Shown piece by piece: positions 34,817 through 48,700 of a stretch of 64,000 nucleotides of DNA (position 1 is the first letter of the stretch; every line of letters starts with the position of its first letter). Position numbers and translations under genes: made by a program. Origin of the DNA: Cucumis sativus (lineage: Eukaryota > Streptophyta > Magnoliopsida > Cucurbitales > Cucurbitaceae). The notes beneath the pieces were generated by a model that saw only the letters and a program-made list of their open reading frames with translations, searched no databases and was not told the origin of the DNA. Location of the stretch: positions 31,142,272-31,206,271 of the forward strand of contig NC_026659.2 in the NCBI RefSeq assembly GCF_000004075.3, given 5' to 3'.

Positions 34817-37800
34817 CCCTTCCCTCCTCGCTGTCCTTACGACTATTTTAAGGGTGTGGTGTAAGGAACAGAATAATACAACAAATGCCCTTATACTTTC
34901 AACTTAATTACATTTCTTACCATTCCCTTCTCACACGCTTAGCTGTACACACACACAAACAATCATAGTGCTTAGTACGGAACGAAACGGAATCCATCGG
35001 AAAGTAATAGAGGAAAAACGGGACGCCAATGACCACATCGTCCCTACCTCAACCCGACCGACCCCGACCCGGTTCTTAATCCAGCTAGCTTTCTTTTTTT
35101 TTTTTTCTTCCATTTTGAGAGACACTTATACTATTTTATTATATTACTAAATATTTTAGGGTATTTTAAAAGGAAAAAATGACAAACTATTTATATTATA
35201 TAGAACAAAACTATTCAAAGATAAAATTTATAACATTTGATTTTTTTATATAGTGTAAATATTTTGTCAAATGTTATATTTTTGATAAATTTTTATAGTT
35301 TGGTTCGTTTGGATATATTTGAAAACAATCATTGTTATTTAATTCTATTATGATTTGGAGTTTGTTTAATTTTAGTTTAAATTGAGCTTTATAATATAAA
35401 TTTATTTTTACTATTGGAGTTTGTTTAATTTAGAAAATAAATTATTTTACAAAAAAACCAAAGTATTTGGAAGAGACTCAAAATATATTTTTAAAAAAAT
35501 ATTTAAACAAAAATGAGTTTGTTATAAAATATTTTTTTCTTAATTTAATCCAAATATATATACTTAATAAAGGTTCAAGTCTTTTCCTCTTCTATTAGTA
35601 ACGATAATATACATATTTGCTTTTAGTTCAATTGTATAACAACATCAATAAATAAATAAATAAGCTTGATAGAGTAAAAATATTAAGTATATATATAGTT
35701 CCATTAAGAATGGTATATATATATATAAACACATTGAGTATATATAAATCATGATGTTACCAAATGTGTGGAACTTAAAAAGTTTAACATTATGATAACA
35801 TTTTGCTAAATTGAAACAAAATTAATAATATCCCCAACACATGATTTGATTAACCATTCAATAATGGTATACTAAGTCAAAGATTTTTTAATAAATCATT
35901 CTTAAACAACCTAACCTCTCTCATGCTAACACAACTTCATCTATATCGATTGGGTCGTCGCTTCAAAGTTCAAATAATGTGATGTTCTTTACATTAACAT
36001 GTTTAAACGAATTATAATCGGTTAACATAATAATGATCTTTATTATTCATAAGCATATAGTTTTTTGTCCACTTTTTTAAAGTACAAATAATATAAATAT
36101 GAAAAACCAGCAAACAAAGTCGTAGCCCTTTTTGAGAGGGAGGGAAGATAAATTAACGATGGGAAGCCAAATGTGTTAGATTATGGTCGCTCTTTTTTGT
36201 TCTCTCTTTAGAAAATTTTACAAAAGGGTGTTAGAAAGTCTTGGCTCTCACAATGGTGTGTTCAAACGATTCGACAACCTGAAGAACGACTAAGACTATC
36301 AAACCCTACTACTCTTTAACAACACAATCTTACCTTTAATTTTAATGTATCTTTTTTGCTACAACTTTGTATAAAAAAAGATAATTTATTAGTTTAATGT
36401 TGTAAGTGTGATTATTTTGGATTAGGTAATTAATTTGAATAAAAAATTAATGATATATATATATATATATATATATGAATAATACTGTTTATTAACATAA
36501 TTAGAAGCTACCATCCTTTTCATTTTTTGATGAACAAATCAAAGTCATTGACTTTAAAAGTTTTAAACTTATATTATTTATTATTCATTTATATTTCTTA
36601 AAAATAAAGTCTATTTTTCTTCTTTATGATCCTCTTACACACAAGGAGAGATTATGACCCCTAGAAAAAAACGAAACTCATATTCAACATCGGTGTCTTT
36701 TGATTTCTCGGTCTTTTTGTTCTTGACCTACATTGTTATTACATTTAAAAATTTTCTTTTTTTTGTAGGGATTGCTAGATTTTGACTCTCTATGAAATAT
36801 TTAATTAGGCTATCTTCTCGCTCGTTAAGTTTGCAATTTAGGAACTGGTTCGACTTTTTTATTCTCATTCTGAATCTATTCAGTGGGAGTTGAATCTGAT
36901 TGAATCTTTCGATCGTCGATCTATTGTTCTTGCTAAAAAACTATCCAATCTTCCTTTGATTACACGAGGATGTCTAACGTTGGTATGATTGTATGTCTCT
37001 TTCATAGTTCTCACGACGTGAATTTTGATGCTGGTCATTTCTTATGAACGAGGTGAGGATCGATGCCATAATTAAGACCATTGTCATCTCTAAATTCTCT
37101 TACTTTCCTCCAATGGCTCAAATACTTGAAATCTAACCAAATAATTATATGTGAAGAGTTTCATTATCCATACAAAAATTAGCTAAAACTCAAGCTTAAT
37201 TAATTAGAAAAGGCATAAATATGTAACGTATCAATATTTTAAAGGTAACTTTAGGAAGAGGAAAATATAAATAAGGTAATAAAATATAAGTTAAATCTAA
37301 AATTGCTTAATTATTTAGAAGATTAATGAAATTATGATTATAAAACTAACTCATTTAGCTAGCTAATTATTACACTTTGAACTATTAAATCATTTAGAAA
37401 GTGAATCTAATCAAAATCAAAATTGCAAAAATTCCCCACAAAACCAACAAAAAAAAATCTTGAGTTAAACCCAAAAATCAAATTATAATTAATATTTGGT
37501 CATATGATACATATTGGGCTCAAAATGAGGATGAGCCCAATATGCCATACTCTTCCTCTTTTTTTTATTCTTCCTTCTTTAATACACATGTTTTTAAAAA
37601 ACTCCCCAACACTTTGATTTTGATTTTACTTTTCTATGTTTAAAATTGTTTTTCTTTTTTCGTTTGGTTTTTGAAAAGAAAATTTGCATCAAATGAAAAA
37701 AATATTTAGAGAAAAAAAGCTCATGACACCGATTTTTGTATATTGCGAATGTGGTAAAATTAGTGATATCAGTAATCATAGGACTATTAGAGGATCATCA

Positions 37801-39385
37801 CTTTTAAATTTGCTACTTTTGCAAATTTAGAAAATGTTACGACATGAGTTTTATTATCATAAATTTTTTTGCTATTTTTGCAAAAACCCATTTTTGAAAA
37901 CACAAGGAAAATTAGATAACAATTTTCTTGATCAATAAATATAGTAATAAAATAGTTCATCAATAAAAGAGTGACATTAAAGAGAGTAAAAGATAATTAG
38001 ATAAAATTAAGAGACTGAGAACAACATGAAGTATGAGTAAGTTTGATTGAGATAAGTTATTATCGTTGAATATATATTAATACTAAATTGTAAGAATTTA
38101 GATATGTAGCATAATGGAATAATAATTAGATAAATGTTTTAAAGTGCGGTGAAAATTCTAAGATTTTCGGTCAAGGAAAAGGTTGAAAGAGAGAGTTGAG
38201 GAATTCTAGGTATGTTTGGGAGGCCGAGATGTAATCAATTAGTAAGAATAATGTGATGAGTGTGTTGAAAGTGAGAAAGTAAATGAAACCGTGAGAACAA
38301 CGAGAAATTAAGAGATTTTGGTTAAAAAGCGAACCGTGGGATGAAATGAGTTTGATATTGCAAATCGCGTCTAAAACGTTTTGAATTACATTACATTACA
38401 AACTGGTTGTTGGGTTTGCTTTTTTAACGAGATAACGTGAATTTGGAGGGAGAGAAATAATTTTGTTAATTAGTATGGAAATGTTATGATGAGAAAGTGA
38501 GAGTGTTGTTGGGAAACATAGCAACCAAAACCAATCACCAAACATTTTTATTTGCTTTCTTTTTCTTTTGTTTTCCACTTCACATTTCCCATCCCATTTT
38601 CAATAATTCTTCACTTTCCTTTTTAACATTCCAATATATTTAACCCTACCTTTTAAGGTTTGCATATACAATAAATTAGGGTTTTATAATTCCATTTCTA
38701 TTAAAGTATCTTAAACAATGTATATATAAATATATATTCAAGCTATATACCTAATATATCAAATATTTATACTACATTGAATCGTTATATTAAAATGGTT
38801 AGATATTGATACGGTGTATTTGTTATTTTTATTATTCGTCATTTTGTTTCGTTACTACGATATTCAACATATAATGATTTTGTCTTCTTACGAAACCATT
38901 TTCCATTTTGATTGGAGTATTGTGTAGTTGTACAATTTTGACTTTTCCACTTCAAATTTTCAATGCCTAACTTAATGTCCTTTTAAGACCATTAATTATA
39001 TACAAATATGTGAGACAAAGTATTATCTTCAATTTGGTAAAGATAAAGTTATATGCATTATTATTTACTAGAAATTAAAGAGCTTTCCCTTTTTCTTTAT
39101 TTAGAAAAATGTTGTTAATTTAACATATTTCTATTTCTAGTTCTAATTAACTCCATTTGTGTACAAGAACTATATAGAAAAAGAAAAGTTGTGTTCTAGT
39201 ACTCTTTTAGAAACATGATGGTATTACATTAGTGTATATGTTTCTTAAGAATATATACTTTTAATGATATATGGGGTAAGCTCCATGATTTGAATTTTGA
39301 AGAAGATCAATAAATCCAATGAGAATTATTCATTATATCAACTAATTAACATGACGTTTATAAGTATTTCAATTATGTAAAACAC

Positions 39386-39390
<5 letters not shown>

Positions 39391-39421
<31 letters not shown>
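39391..39421. repeat. (TA)n microsatellite
   Basis: Uninterrupted alternating TA of about 30 bp in intergenic DNA. Confidence 0.85.
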
Positions 39422-39423
<2 letters not shown>

Positions 39424-42400
39424 TCTATTTAATTATAGCTCATTGAATTATTATATATAAGGTTATAAGTATATTTTCATATTTAACTTTTGCTCAAAAA
39501 ATTATGTTTGGACTTCTCGTGGTTCGACCCGATGCATTGCTAATTTGTTAAGATCTTAGTAGTTTAAATTAGTATTATGTAAGATTTATATGATTGAAAG
39601 GGTAATTTCCATATCATAAAATTAAAAATTTTCTTCTTTTAAATTTAATATATCTTTTTTATATTCACAAGTTTACGTGCATGATTTGTCTGTTCTCACA
39701 AACTATGCATGATCATATTACATCTTCAAAAAAAGGAGAAAAAAAAAACCTCTCATGCACTTAATCAAATATATCTCACGTGCCGAGATTAAGAACACGT
39801 GTGACACATTTTAGAAAGGAGTCACGCGAGCTTAGACATCCCTCTCAATATATATATATATATATATATATAAGAGTGATCTTATGGTCGGTTTTGTTCA
39901 AGGCATTGATCTCTCTTCTTTTATAATCTTTATGATCACATGACTAATTTATACGAGATTGAGGCAGTGATCTTATTTTAAAAAACGATAGAACCTTACA
40001 ATTTATATAAGATATACAGGTTTACTATTCTTATTGTTAATTGATATATTTATGTAATATTGAAATCGTACAAGCTTTCCCAACTTTAATTAGGTCGAAT
40101 ATAATGTTCGTTTTTTTTGTTCAAGTGGTAATATATACACCAATTAGGATGAAAAGAGGATATTAATGGAGTAAAAAGGTAAATGCATAAACTATATGGT
40201 AGAAAATAATGAATGTGAAGAGTAATTAAGAGAGGCCAAATGGTGGACAAAAAGGATGAAGAAAAGATTGAATTAATGTATGGTTCCCATTGTGGAGACA
40301 TTAAAATCTAATATAAGTAGAAGGAGGGGATTAACTCAATTAATTGTTTTTAACTTTATCAACTACTAATTAATTTAATTAATTGAAATTTGGATTTGCT
40401 AATCAGATTCTGTCCTTATAAATCCCAATTTTCAACAGACAAAATCATTCATCACAACCACACTCCACTACTCTATAAACCCCACTTTTTTTTTTCTTTA
40501 AAGAAAATACATCAAAATGAATTCTTTTTTTTTGAGAAAATAGATTTTGACCTTTTTTGTCTTTTTGTGTTTATTTGTCACCTCTTTAAGCTCAACTTTG
40601 GTAATAATTTATATTCTTTTCTGAGATTTTGGACGTGTTTGAAAAAAGAGCGTACGTTTGGATTATAATAGTATTTGTTTGATGTATAAATTATTTTAGG
40701 TTGATAAGAAAACCGTAAATACTATAGCAAATAATAAATAAATGATGGGGGTAAGATATAGTAGAAAGTGTAGCAAACGATTAGGGTTTTGAAATAATGT
40801 TTAGGGTAGCTAAGTGAAGATTTTAAAATAGCTTTTAAATAATTCATCTAATGCCAATAATATGAACTTAGATTAAGTTGAATGATGTGCATTTAGTGAG
40901 CAACGACAACTGCCATATTCTATATTCTATATTTTTTTTTTTTGTATATTTGTTTTAATGGTGAGGAGCAAAATAAGCGTAGCTCAACTATAATGTGTTA
41001 ATGATTAATAAGTTTGAGATTTTGAAAACACCATTCTCGAATGATCAATATATTTTCTTTAGGTTAAATTATATATGAATTCTGAATAACAAAGTTTGTA
41101 TACGATGATCTCTATAATATTTTATAATTGTAACAAAATTTATCCGAGTCAAAGATGTTACTATATACGTTTGATTATTATCTCTAAACATAAATTAGGT
41201 TTTCGGGTGAAGGAGACTTACATGGGTTTCGTGAAATAAATTAGGCTGTATATTTTTATAAAATATGATTTTTAATGAGGAAATTAACAAAACATTCTAT
41301 ATATGATAATTATATTGAACATTTTATTGGGATATAAATATAAATTATATTGTAGCTTTTCAAACAATGTTAAAGCTTCCACCTTATTGGAATATTGGAT
41401 ACACCAATCATGAAAATATTGACAATTTTGTGTAGATAACCTTGTTGACTCAATTTTTTCTCAAAATAAATAATAACAATATATTTTTTTTTTTTTTAAA
41501 TGAAGGCCCTAATAAAGCCAATTAGCTAGCTAGGTGTCTATTGTTCAAATATTGTTAGTAGTTGATTTGAAATAGTTTATTATTTCAACTAACTGGATCT
41601 TAAGTTTTTATCTAAGAGACGTTGGATTCACTTCTAAAGTTTGAAGTTAATATGTTGAAATGAAGTTAGAATGTCTCAAGAGGTGCAAATTTATCTGATT
41701 TGGAGATAAAATGTTTGTATCTGGATCAGTTCAAAGTTGAGTTATAAATTAGTTAAGGATAGATGATGTTCTTTTGTAATCTACAAATGTGTACAACTTT
41801 TCGGTGATTATTTTTTCTACTCAACTTTTTGTTTAATCCTTCAACTGCAAACACATTTTTCGAATTTTTTCACTCTCAGTTGAGACGTTAACTTTAAACT
41901 TTCACATATAACCATTGTACTTGGCGTAGAATTTTTTTTTCATATACAAACAATAATACTCTAATTATAAACTTGTACACATATAAGTGGAATGTAATAA
42001 ATTCAATATATGCACAAGGGGTGAGCTTTTTATGGCATGTTATTATTATATCAAACTATAGATCATTATAAGAGGGTTTATTATGCATTATGTTTGACTA
42101 GACAAAGAGATGGGCATGGGCGTATAAAGGTAGATATCTATCTCCAATGATATGAGAGAGTAAAACCAAAAGTAATACTATAAAGGTTTGTGCCAAAAAT
42201 GAAAAAAAATATTATACCATTGTGGGTGTTATATGTCTCTCTAGAGGTCTATATTTCCTAACAAGTGATATCTGAGTGACTTATCTACGTTGATAGAATT
42301 CTTTGATTTCGAACGAAGAAATAAATTAGAACCTCAATCGATCAAAAGATGCAATCATGGCTTTATCTATATTTACTTGGCTAAGCTTTTGTATAGGACA

Positions 42401-43318
42401 ATGAAATATCTTTCAAAAAGTTCGTTTTCTATAAAATATATATATATATATATAAAAAGAAGTGTTCAGTTATATATTTTATGGGAGATTTTATACACAA
42501 GTTTATTCTATTTGGTTACGTGCTTGAATTGTTACTAAGTTGTTTGTCGGAGACGGTGGTCATCAAATGTGGTCATTGTAGCGTTTGTGTTAACGAAGTT
42601 GGGATGACAATAGTTTTCAATGGGCATCTGTTGCTGTAGTTGGAAATAAGAGTTGACCACAAAAGTGGTTGTCTAAGCATATAACACAGAAATATATATA
42701 ATAATAGTGGTAGGAGTAAGAAGATCAAAGAGAAAATAAAGTTTCTCAATAAACGTATAAATTTCACTAAGTTGGAATAAAAATTCATTTCGTCTCTACC
42801 TAACTTAAGTTCACACATCCGAAGAAGAGTTTAAATGTCATTCATGGAAACATTTGCAAACATATATATATATATATGAATGAAAAAAATTGTTATCTTT
42901 TGCTATTTTATTTGTTATGATATATGTGAGATTATTTCTAATGTGATAGTGGTAAATTTGGGTATGCTTATAAATAAGAAAGTGAAGCATATAGTTGCAT
43001 GCATACTTAGCTTTGCATATATTAGTTAAAAAAGGGGCATTCCAAAAGTCATTTGAAGGTAATACAAAAACACAACCCAAATTGTCAATTTCGATCTCTA
43101 CGTAATTTAGTTGATAAGACACCATAAAAACCATGAACACTAGAGAAAAACTCTTTTGGATACATAACACAGTTGTCAAATAGTGAAGTCCACGTGATGG
43201 TCTTGAATTCATTTTTTGGCTCTCAAGAGTTATAACAGGCGTTTAAAATACGAAATTTTATATCTTAGTTGATTCAGGTTGCTCTGGCATTTTACGTGTC
43301 TATTTCTTGATTTTTCAG

Positions 43319-43551
43319 ATATTGAGCTTAATTTAGATTATTCTAGCTCATTATGTCAACTTCTGGACAAAAAGAGTTCAATTGAAGGTTTAGTATGTCA
43401 ACTGGAGGAGGAAAATTTAATTGGAGCAAAGGAGGCACGATGCAACACTACGACGCTACAAAGATTAATTTTTGAAAGCCTGAGTGTGCGTATTGCATGG
43501 TATCGTGGCACCGCTTCCAAGCGTTGCACTGTCTTGTTACATTATTTGTAA
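43319..43551 (+). pseudogene. Orphan exon-like coding fragment, unidentified
   Basis: A good 3' splice-site-like sequence (TTGATTTTTCAG, ending at 43318) precedes an open frame of 77 codons with natural protein composition. It includes LDYSSSLCQLLDKKSSIEGL and VCQLEEENLIGAKEARC and looks helical and acidic. No donor or neighbouring exon was found, and the frame ends at a stop followed by AT-rich DNA. I do not recognise the family. It could be the last exon of a broken gene or a transposon-captured fragment. Confidence 0.35.
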
Positions 43552-45617
43552 TTTATACCATAAATTGCCATCTTTTTCATCTCTTTGGTGTTGTGTGTAT
43601 GCACCTTTATATTTTTCAATCATTAGGCATATCTACGAGGAGTTAAAGGTAACATTTTCTAGCTTAGCCATCAACTAGATTAAATCTTATATATTGGATT
43701 TTTACTATTCATTCTAATTTTTTCAATTTTTAAATGATAATTTAATTATATTGTATAATGTATGCTCAATCGTTAGATTTCGTGACATTATTTTAATTAA
43801 TCAAAGTATAGCAATCTAAGAACTAAATTGACTTGTGATTGTGATTCAAACAAACACGATTGAATTAGCTAGTTTAACCTAAAGTTAACTCGAGGTAGTA
43901 TTAGCTTTCAAGTTAATAGTTTAGTAACACCAAATAAAGAAAAGAGAAACATCCAAGCATGTATTCTCTCAAATTTATGCCACCACACCCCATTAACAAG
44001 AAATAAAAATTCTCTTGGAAACTATATCTGCACAAATAGAGATCATACCCAATTTCACAAAATTATTTAGATGATCATCATGTGAGAAAGTGTGTGTTAT
44101 TATCTTCTAAAATATCATAACTTATTGACTAAATTAAAATGAAAATAAAAACAAAAAAGGAAAAGAGATATTCCCTAGAATGTAACCTATTACACAACAC
44201 ATCACAAAATTATATGAATATATAGCCTTAGCCTTTCCTAAGCTATAGGGCTGATCTTTGTAGTGTGAAACCATCTTTTCATTAACCATTGATTAGCTCA
44301 CCAATCAATTTTTCATTTTCTATCAAACCCATTACTATGAGACAACCAAATGAAGATGGAGAAAATATTATATAATAGACATATATGGAGTGTGATTAAA
44401 GTTTTCAAAGGCAAAGAGATTTGGGGATTGGAAAAATCACAAAAGAGCCCTTTTGTTTATTTTTATATAATTTCTTAAAAAACACACAATTAAGGTTTGC
44501 TATATATATATGAGTAAGTGCTCTATACTTGATGACTAAGTGGGCTATGTCCACCAAATTGAGAGATATCAGAAATGCCATTTGATATATAGAGTTGCTA
44601 TCAGCTGCTGTGATCTTCATTTTTTCATCACATATAGATTAGAAGCTATATGGAAGTGCATGGCTTTAAGTTAATGGCTATAGAGTCACCCACCATTTTG
44701 AATTGAATTTAGAATAGGAAAGTTTGGTAGAATATTTCAACCTTACAAACTTATTAATGTAAAGAATACAATACTTTGTCACTAAACTTCATAAGTTGGG
44801 TCAATTTAGTCTCGATAATTGTGTCATTTAACTTTTTGATGATTTCATCAAGTTTGACTCCAAATTACTTAAATAAATACTACAACTTTTACTCTCTATT
44901 CAATTTTTGCTAATCCACCCACTAGTTTTAATGAAAAATAATATAAACGTCATGAACTCATTAAATTTTCAATAGAAAATAAACTTTTGTACAAATATAA
45001 GTTTAAATCATTAGCCAAGTAATAAATATTTGTCATGATATATCAATAAGAAAAAAAGTAAACAATTAACTAATTAATTAAATTGATACCGTGGGTAGTA
45101 GAGAGGGAGATATTGATTTTATAATTAGAGAAAACTATCATATATTACAATATTGCAACGATGCAAATAGACTTTGAATGATTTATATATAACACAATCT
45201 TCTAAATTTTAGGATCAATTTGGTCATTCAAAGCATGAAATATCAAAATCAAGCCATTTGTTTTGTTGTATATGCTTGTGATTGAGTTTATACCATGGGT
45301 GAATATTCTTCTAAGATATATATATATATTTCCAAGAACCCCTACCATATCTCTTAGAATTATTGAATTTAATTTATAAAGCAACAAGAGTAATTAAAGT
45401 AGAGAAGTATAGAGGGACACCACACACTATAAGTGGGAGCTAGCAAGGAGAAAGTATAAGAATTTAATAAAACCCTAATTAAAAAATGTTGAGAAACCCT
45501 AAGCTTCTTCTACTTCTTGTTTGACTTATAGGCTTTCTAGTGTTTGTTGACCACAAATAATTATGGCCCCATTTTGCACTAACACATAATGCCACAAGTC
45601 AAGCTCCCTGCCCCCTC

Positions 45618-45624
45618 TATAAAT
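45618..45624 (+). promoter_or_regulatory. TATA box of the NPF gene
   Basis: TATAAAT in a C-rich context (CCCCCTCTATAAATAATAAT) lies 110 bp upstream of the NPF start codon, a normal distance for a TATA box plus 5' leader. Confidence 0.6.
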
Positions 45625-45733
45625 AATAATAATATACAAACCCAAATAATCTCAAACTCCGTTATTATTTTGTAGTGCATATGAAGATTATTCAAATTAA
45701 AGGAAAATAAAGAGAGAGCCAAAAAATTCCCAA

Positions 45734-48700
45734 ATGCAAAGAGATCATGAAGATATTTGTGTGGATTGGAGAGGGCGAGCTTGTAATCCTAACAGACATG
45801 GTGGAATGGGAGCTGCTGCCTTTGTCCTTGGTCAGCTATATATTCTGTTCTTTTATTTCTCTTGCTCATTTGATGGTCATTTCGTTTCTAAATTTAAGCT
45901 TGTTTTGTCTAATTTTTTGTCGAAATTTTGGTCAAATTCTGTGAAAGAGAGCTTGGTTAGTGATATTTGAAAAGAGATGTTAATGAAAACACAGAAAAAT
46001 TGGTGTTTGTGTTTAACAATAATATTGTTTTGTTGATTAGGACTTCAAGCATTTGAGATGATGGCAATAGCAGCAGTTGGGAATAATCTGATAACATATG
46101 TTTTCAGTGAAATGCATTTTCCACTGTCTAAATCAGCAAACGTTGTTACCAACTTTGTTGGAACTGTCTTCTTTTTGTCTCTTCTTGGTGGCTTCTTGTC
46201 CGATTCTTATCTTGGTAGCTTTCGAACTATGCTCATCTTTGGCTTCATCGAACTCGCTGTATGTTTTACTAATTTCTTCTCTTCTCTCACCATCCATCAT
46301 CACCTTTTTTCTTCTTCCCATTTTGTCCATTTCAATTACTTTTTCTCATGTGCTTAATTAATTCCAACTCCATTAATTGGATACACCATACCATGAAAAG
46401 AAAGATACTAATTTGGATGTATCTAGCTATCTGGGTTGCACTCCATCTAACATAATGGAAACTTTAAACAAAAAGAGGGTGCAGTTTAAAATCACTCAAG
46501 TATTGCTCTTTTGAAACACTATCAGTTATACTGTTTGAACTTGTTTATATTGGATCATACTTGAGAATACTTTGACCCTTTGTTTACTCTCTTTTTCTTC
46601 TTCTTTTTTGACTTCAACAATAAATCTCGACAAAGGGATTCTACGTTTTTATATCAAAAGTTGATCGAAAAGGTCTTTATTTTCTCTCTTTCCCTAATAA
46701 AGAAAAGCGATACTCAGTGTGTATTCTAGCCAAATACATCCAAAGAAACTTACAGATATTTTTTAGAAAATCAAATAAAAAAAAGAAGAGTTTGTCATGT
46801 AACAAACGAACTTGATATAATAAAAAAATATGGTACAAAGTATTTTTCTTTAAAATTGAGAACATAGTCTTTATTGTTGATGACCAAGTAATTAAATATT
46901 ATTAAAAAAAGAAAAAGGAAAATGATCATATAGGTTAGTATAAGTAAAGCTTTATCATAATATATAGTTTGCCCTATGTGGCCTATACAACACAAATTAG
47001 TGGGAGGAAAATCATACATCTTAATGACTTTTTAACATAGGTGTGTGTATTATTATATAAATGTACAATATGGTGGGGTGGATTAGGTAGAGTAAGATGA
47101 CAAAATATTTGGGTTTATCCCCTCTCTCAATCCCACATAATTAATGTCTAATCATTACTAAGCACGTACCAAAAATTCCTATTAAAATTTATTTTCAAAA
47201 TAAAAGGTTATGATAGACTGAATTTTCAAAATGAATGATTATAATAGACGGATGAATAGGTGCACCCAAATATTTTTCTTTAATAAGATTAATAGATGTA
47301 AGTTTAATATTTTTCTTTAATAAGATTAATAGATGTAAGTTTGAAAGAAAAATATTTGAGTGCATTCTGGGTTGCACTTCACTCCATCGTCAACACATGA
47401 CAACTTTTTTCTTTTGTAAAAAATATATTTTAGTACATCTTGGATTGCATTCATCTTTATATAATTCTTTTGCTTTATTATTTAACATGTTGTATGAAGA
47501 TAGGTGCAAAGGGCTAGATTGCACCCAAGTATTATTAGTCGGTAATTTGAAACGGTGGATGATTAATTGGTGCAGGGATTTACAGTTCTAACGATACAAG
47601 CTCATTACCCAGGACTAAGGCCATCACCATGTGAGATGGGAAGAAAATTAGATGAAGAAGATGATCAATGCATAGAAGCCAAAGGATATGAAGCATTAAT
47701 GTTCTTTTCAGCATTATATTTGGTAGCATTGGGAAGTGGATGTTTAAAGCCAAACATAATATCACATGGGGCAGACCAATTTAGAAAAGAAGACCCAAAA
47801 CAATTCAAAAAGCTATCAACTTTCTTCAATTGTGCTTATTTTGCATTTTGCACTGGTGAACTCATTGCATTGACTCTTCTTGTTTGGGTTCAAACACATT
47901 CTGGCATGGACCTTGGCTTTGGTGTTTCCACTGCTGCTATGCTTCTTGCTTTGATTTCATTGCTCTCTGGCACTTCTTTTTATAGGAATAATCCCCCGCG
48001 TGGCAGTATCTTCACTCCAATTGCTCAAGTAAGTTTGGATACTCGGTTGTCAATCTCTCAGTCTTCTACCTCACAGACAAATGTCAGCCCTTCTTGACCT
48101 TTCTTATATCAAGTTAAATCCATTTTTTAAACAAACACGAATTTGCTCTTCGATAAAGTTACATTTTTGGTCCATGAGGTTTAGGTAAAGATTACATTTT
48201 GGTTCTAGATCAATTTTCAAATTTAAAAACTTTGTTGATAAAGTTTACATTTTGTTTGATTTTGATCTTTTGTTAACGACTTCCTTTTTTTTTTTAGGGT
48301 TTAAGGTAATTAAACATTAAACAAAACGAAATTGTCACAAATGAAGATAATGAGCGACAAGAATGTTTGTAAGCTTAATTTTAAACAGGAAAATTGTTTT
48401 AACTGAAAATATTTACGGATATAACGAAATTTTATAATCTATCAGTAATAAACAACGATATAGATAGACATATGTAATCATCGGTATCGTCTATTAACAT
48501 CTATTAGTGATAGACTATGGTAGTATTTAAATGTCCATTAAACATGATCTATTAGTGATATTTTATCATACTCGTAAACATTCTGCTACTTTTTTCTTAT
48601 ATATTTGAAAGTGACTTTTTTTGTTTGTTGGATAGGTCTTGGTTGCTGCATATAGGAAAAGGAACCTACAAATGTGTCCTTCGAATTCAGAGATGGTACT

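Larger units (their letters stand above)
33208..45733. other. 12.5 kb spacer between the RRM and NPF genes
   Basis: The RRM 5' leader and promoter (purine-rich on the plus strand, 33240-33480) open the interval. After that it is mostly very AT-rich DNA with simple repeats: (ATT)n at 34739-34816, TA tracts near 36453-36476, 39391-39421 and 39848-39872. Orphan coding-like fragments occur at 36838-36990 and 43319-43551. The NPF promoter closes the interval. No complete gene could be supported, although the length would allow one or more non-coding transcripts. Confidence 0.5.

Noticed and set aside
34665-34907. Poly-Tyr ORF
   Set aside because: Direct translation of the (ATT)n microsatellite.
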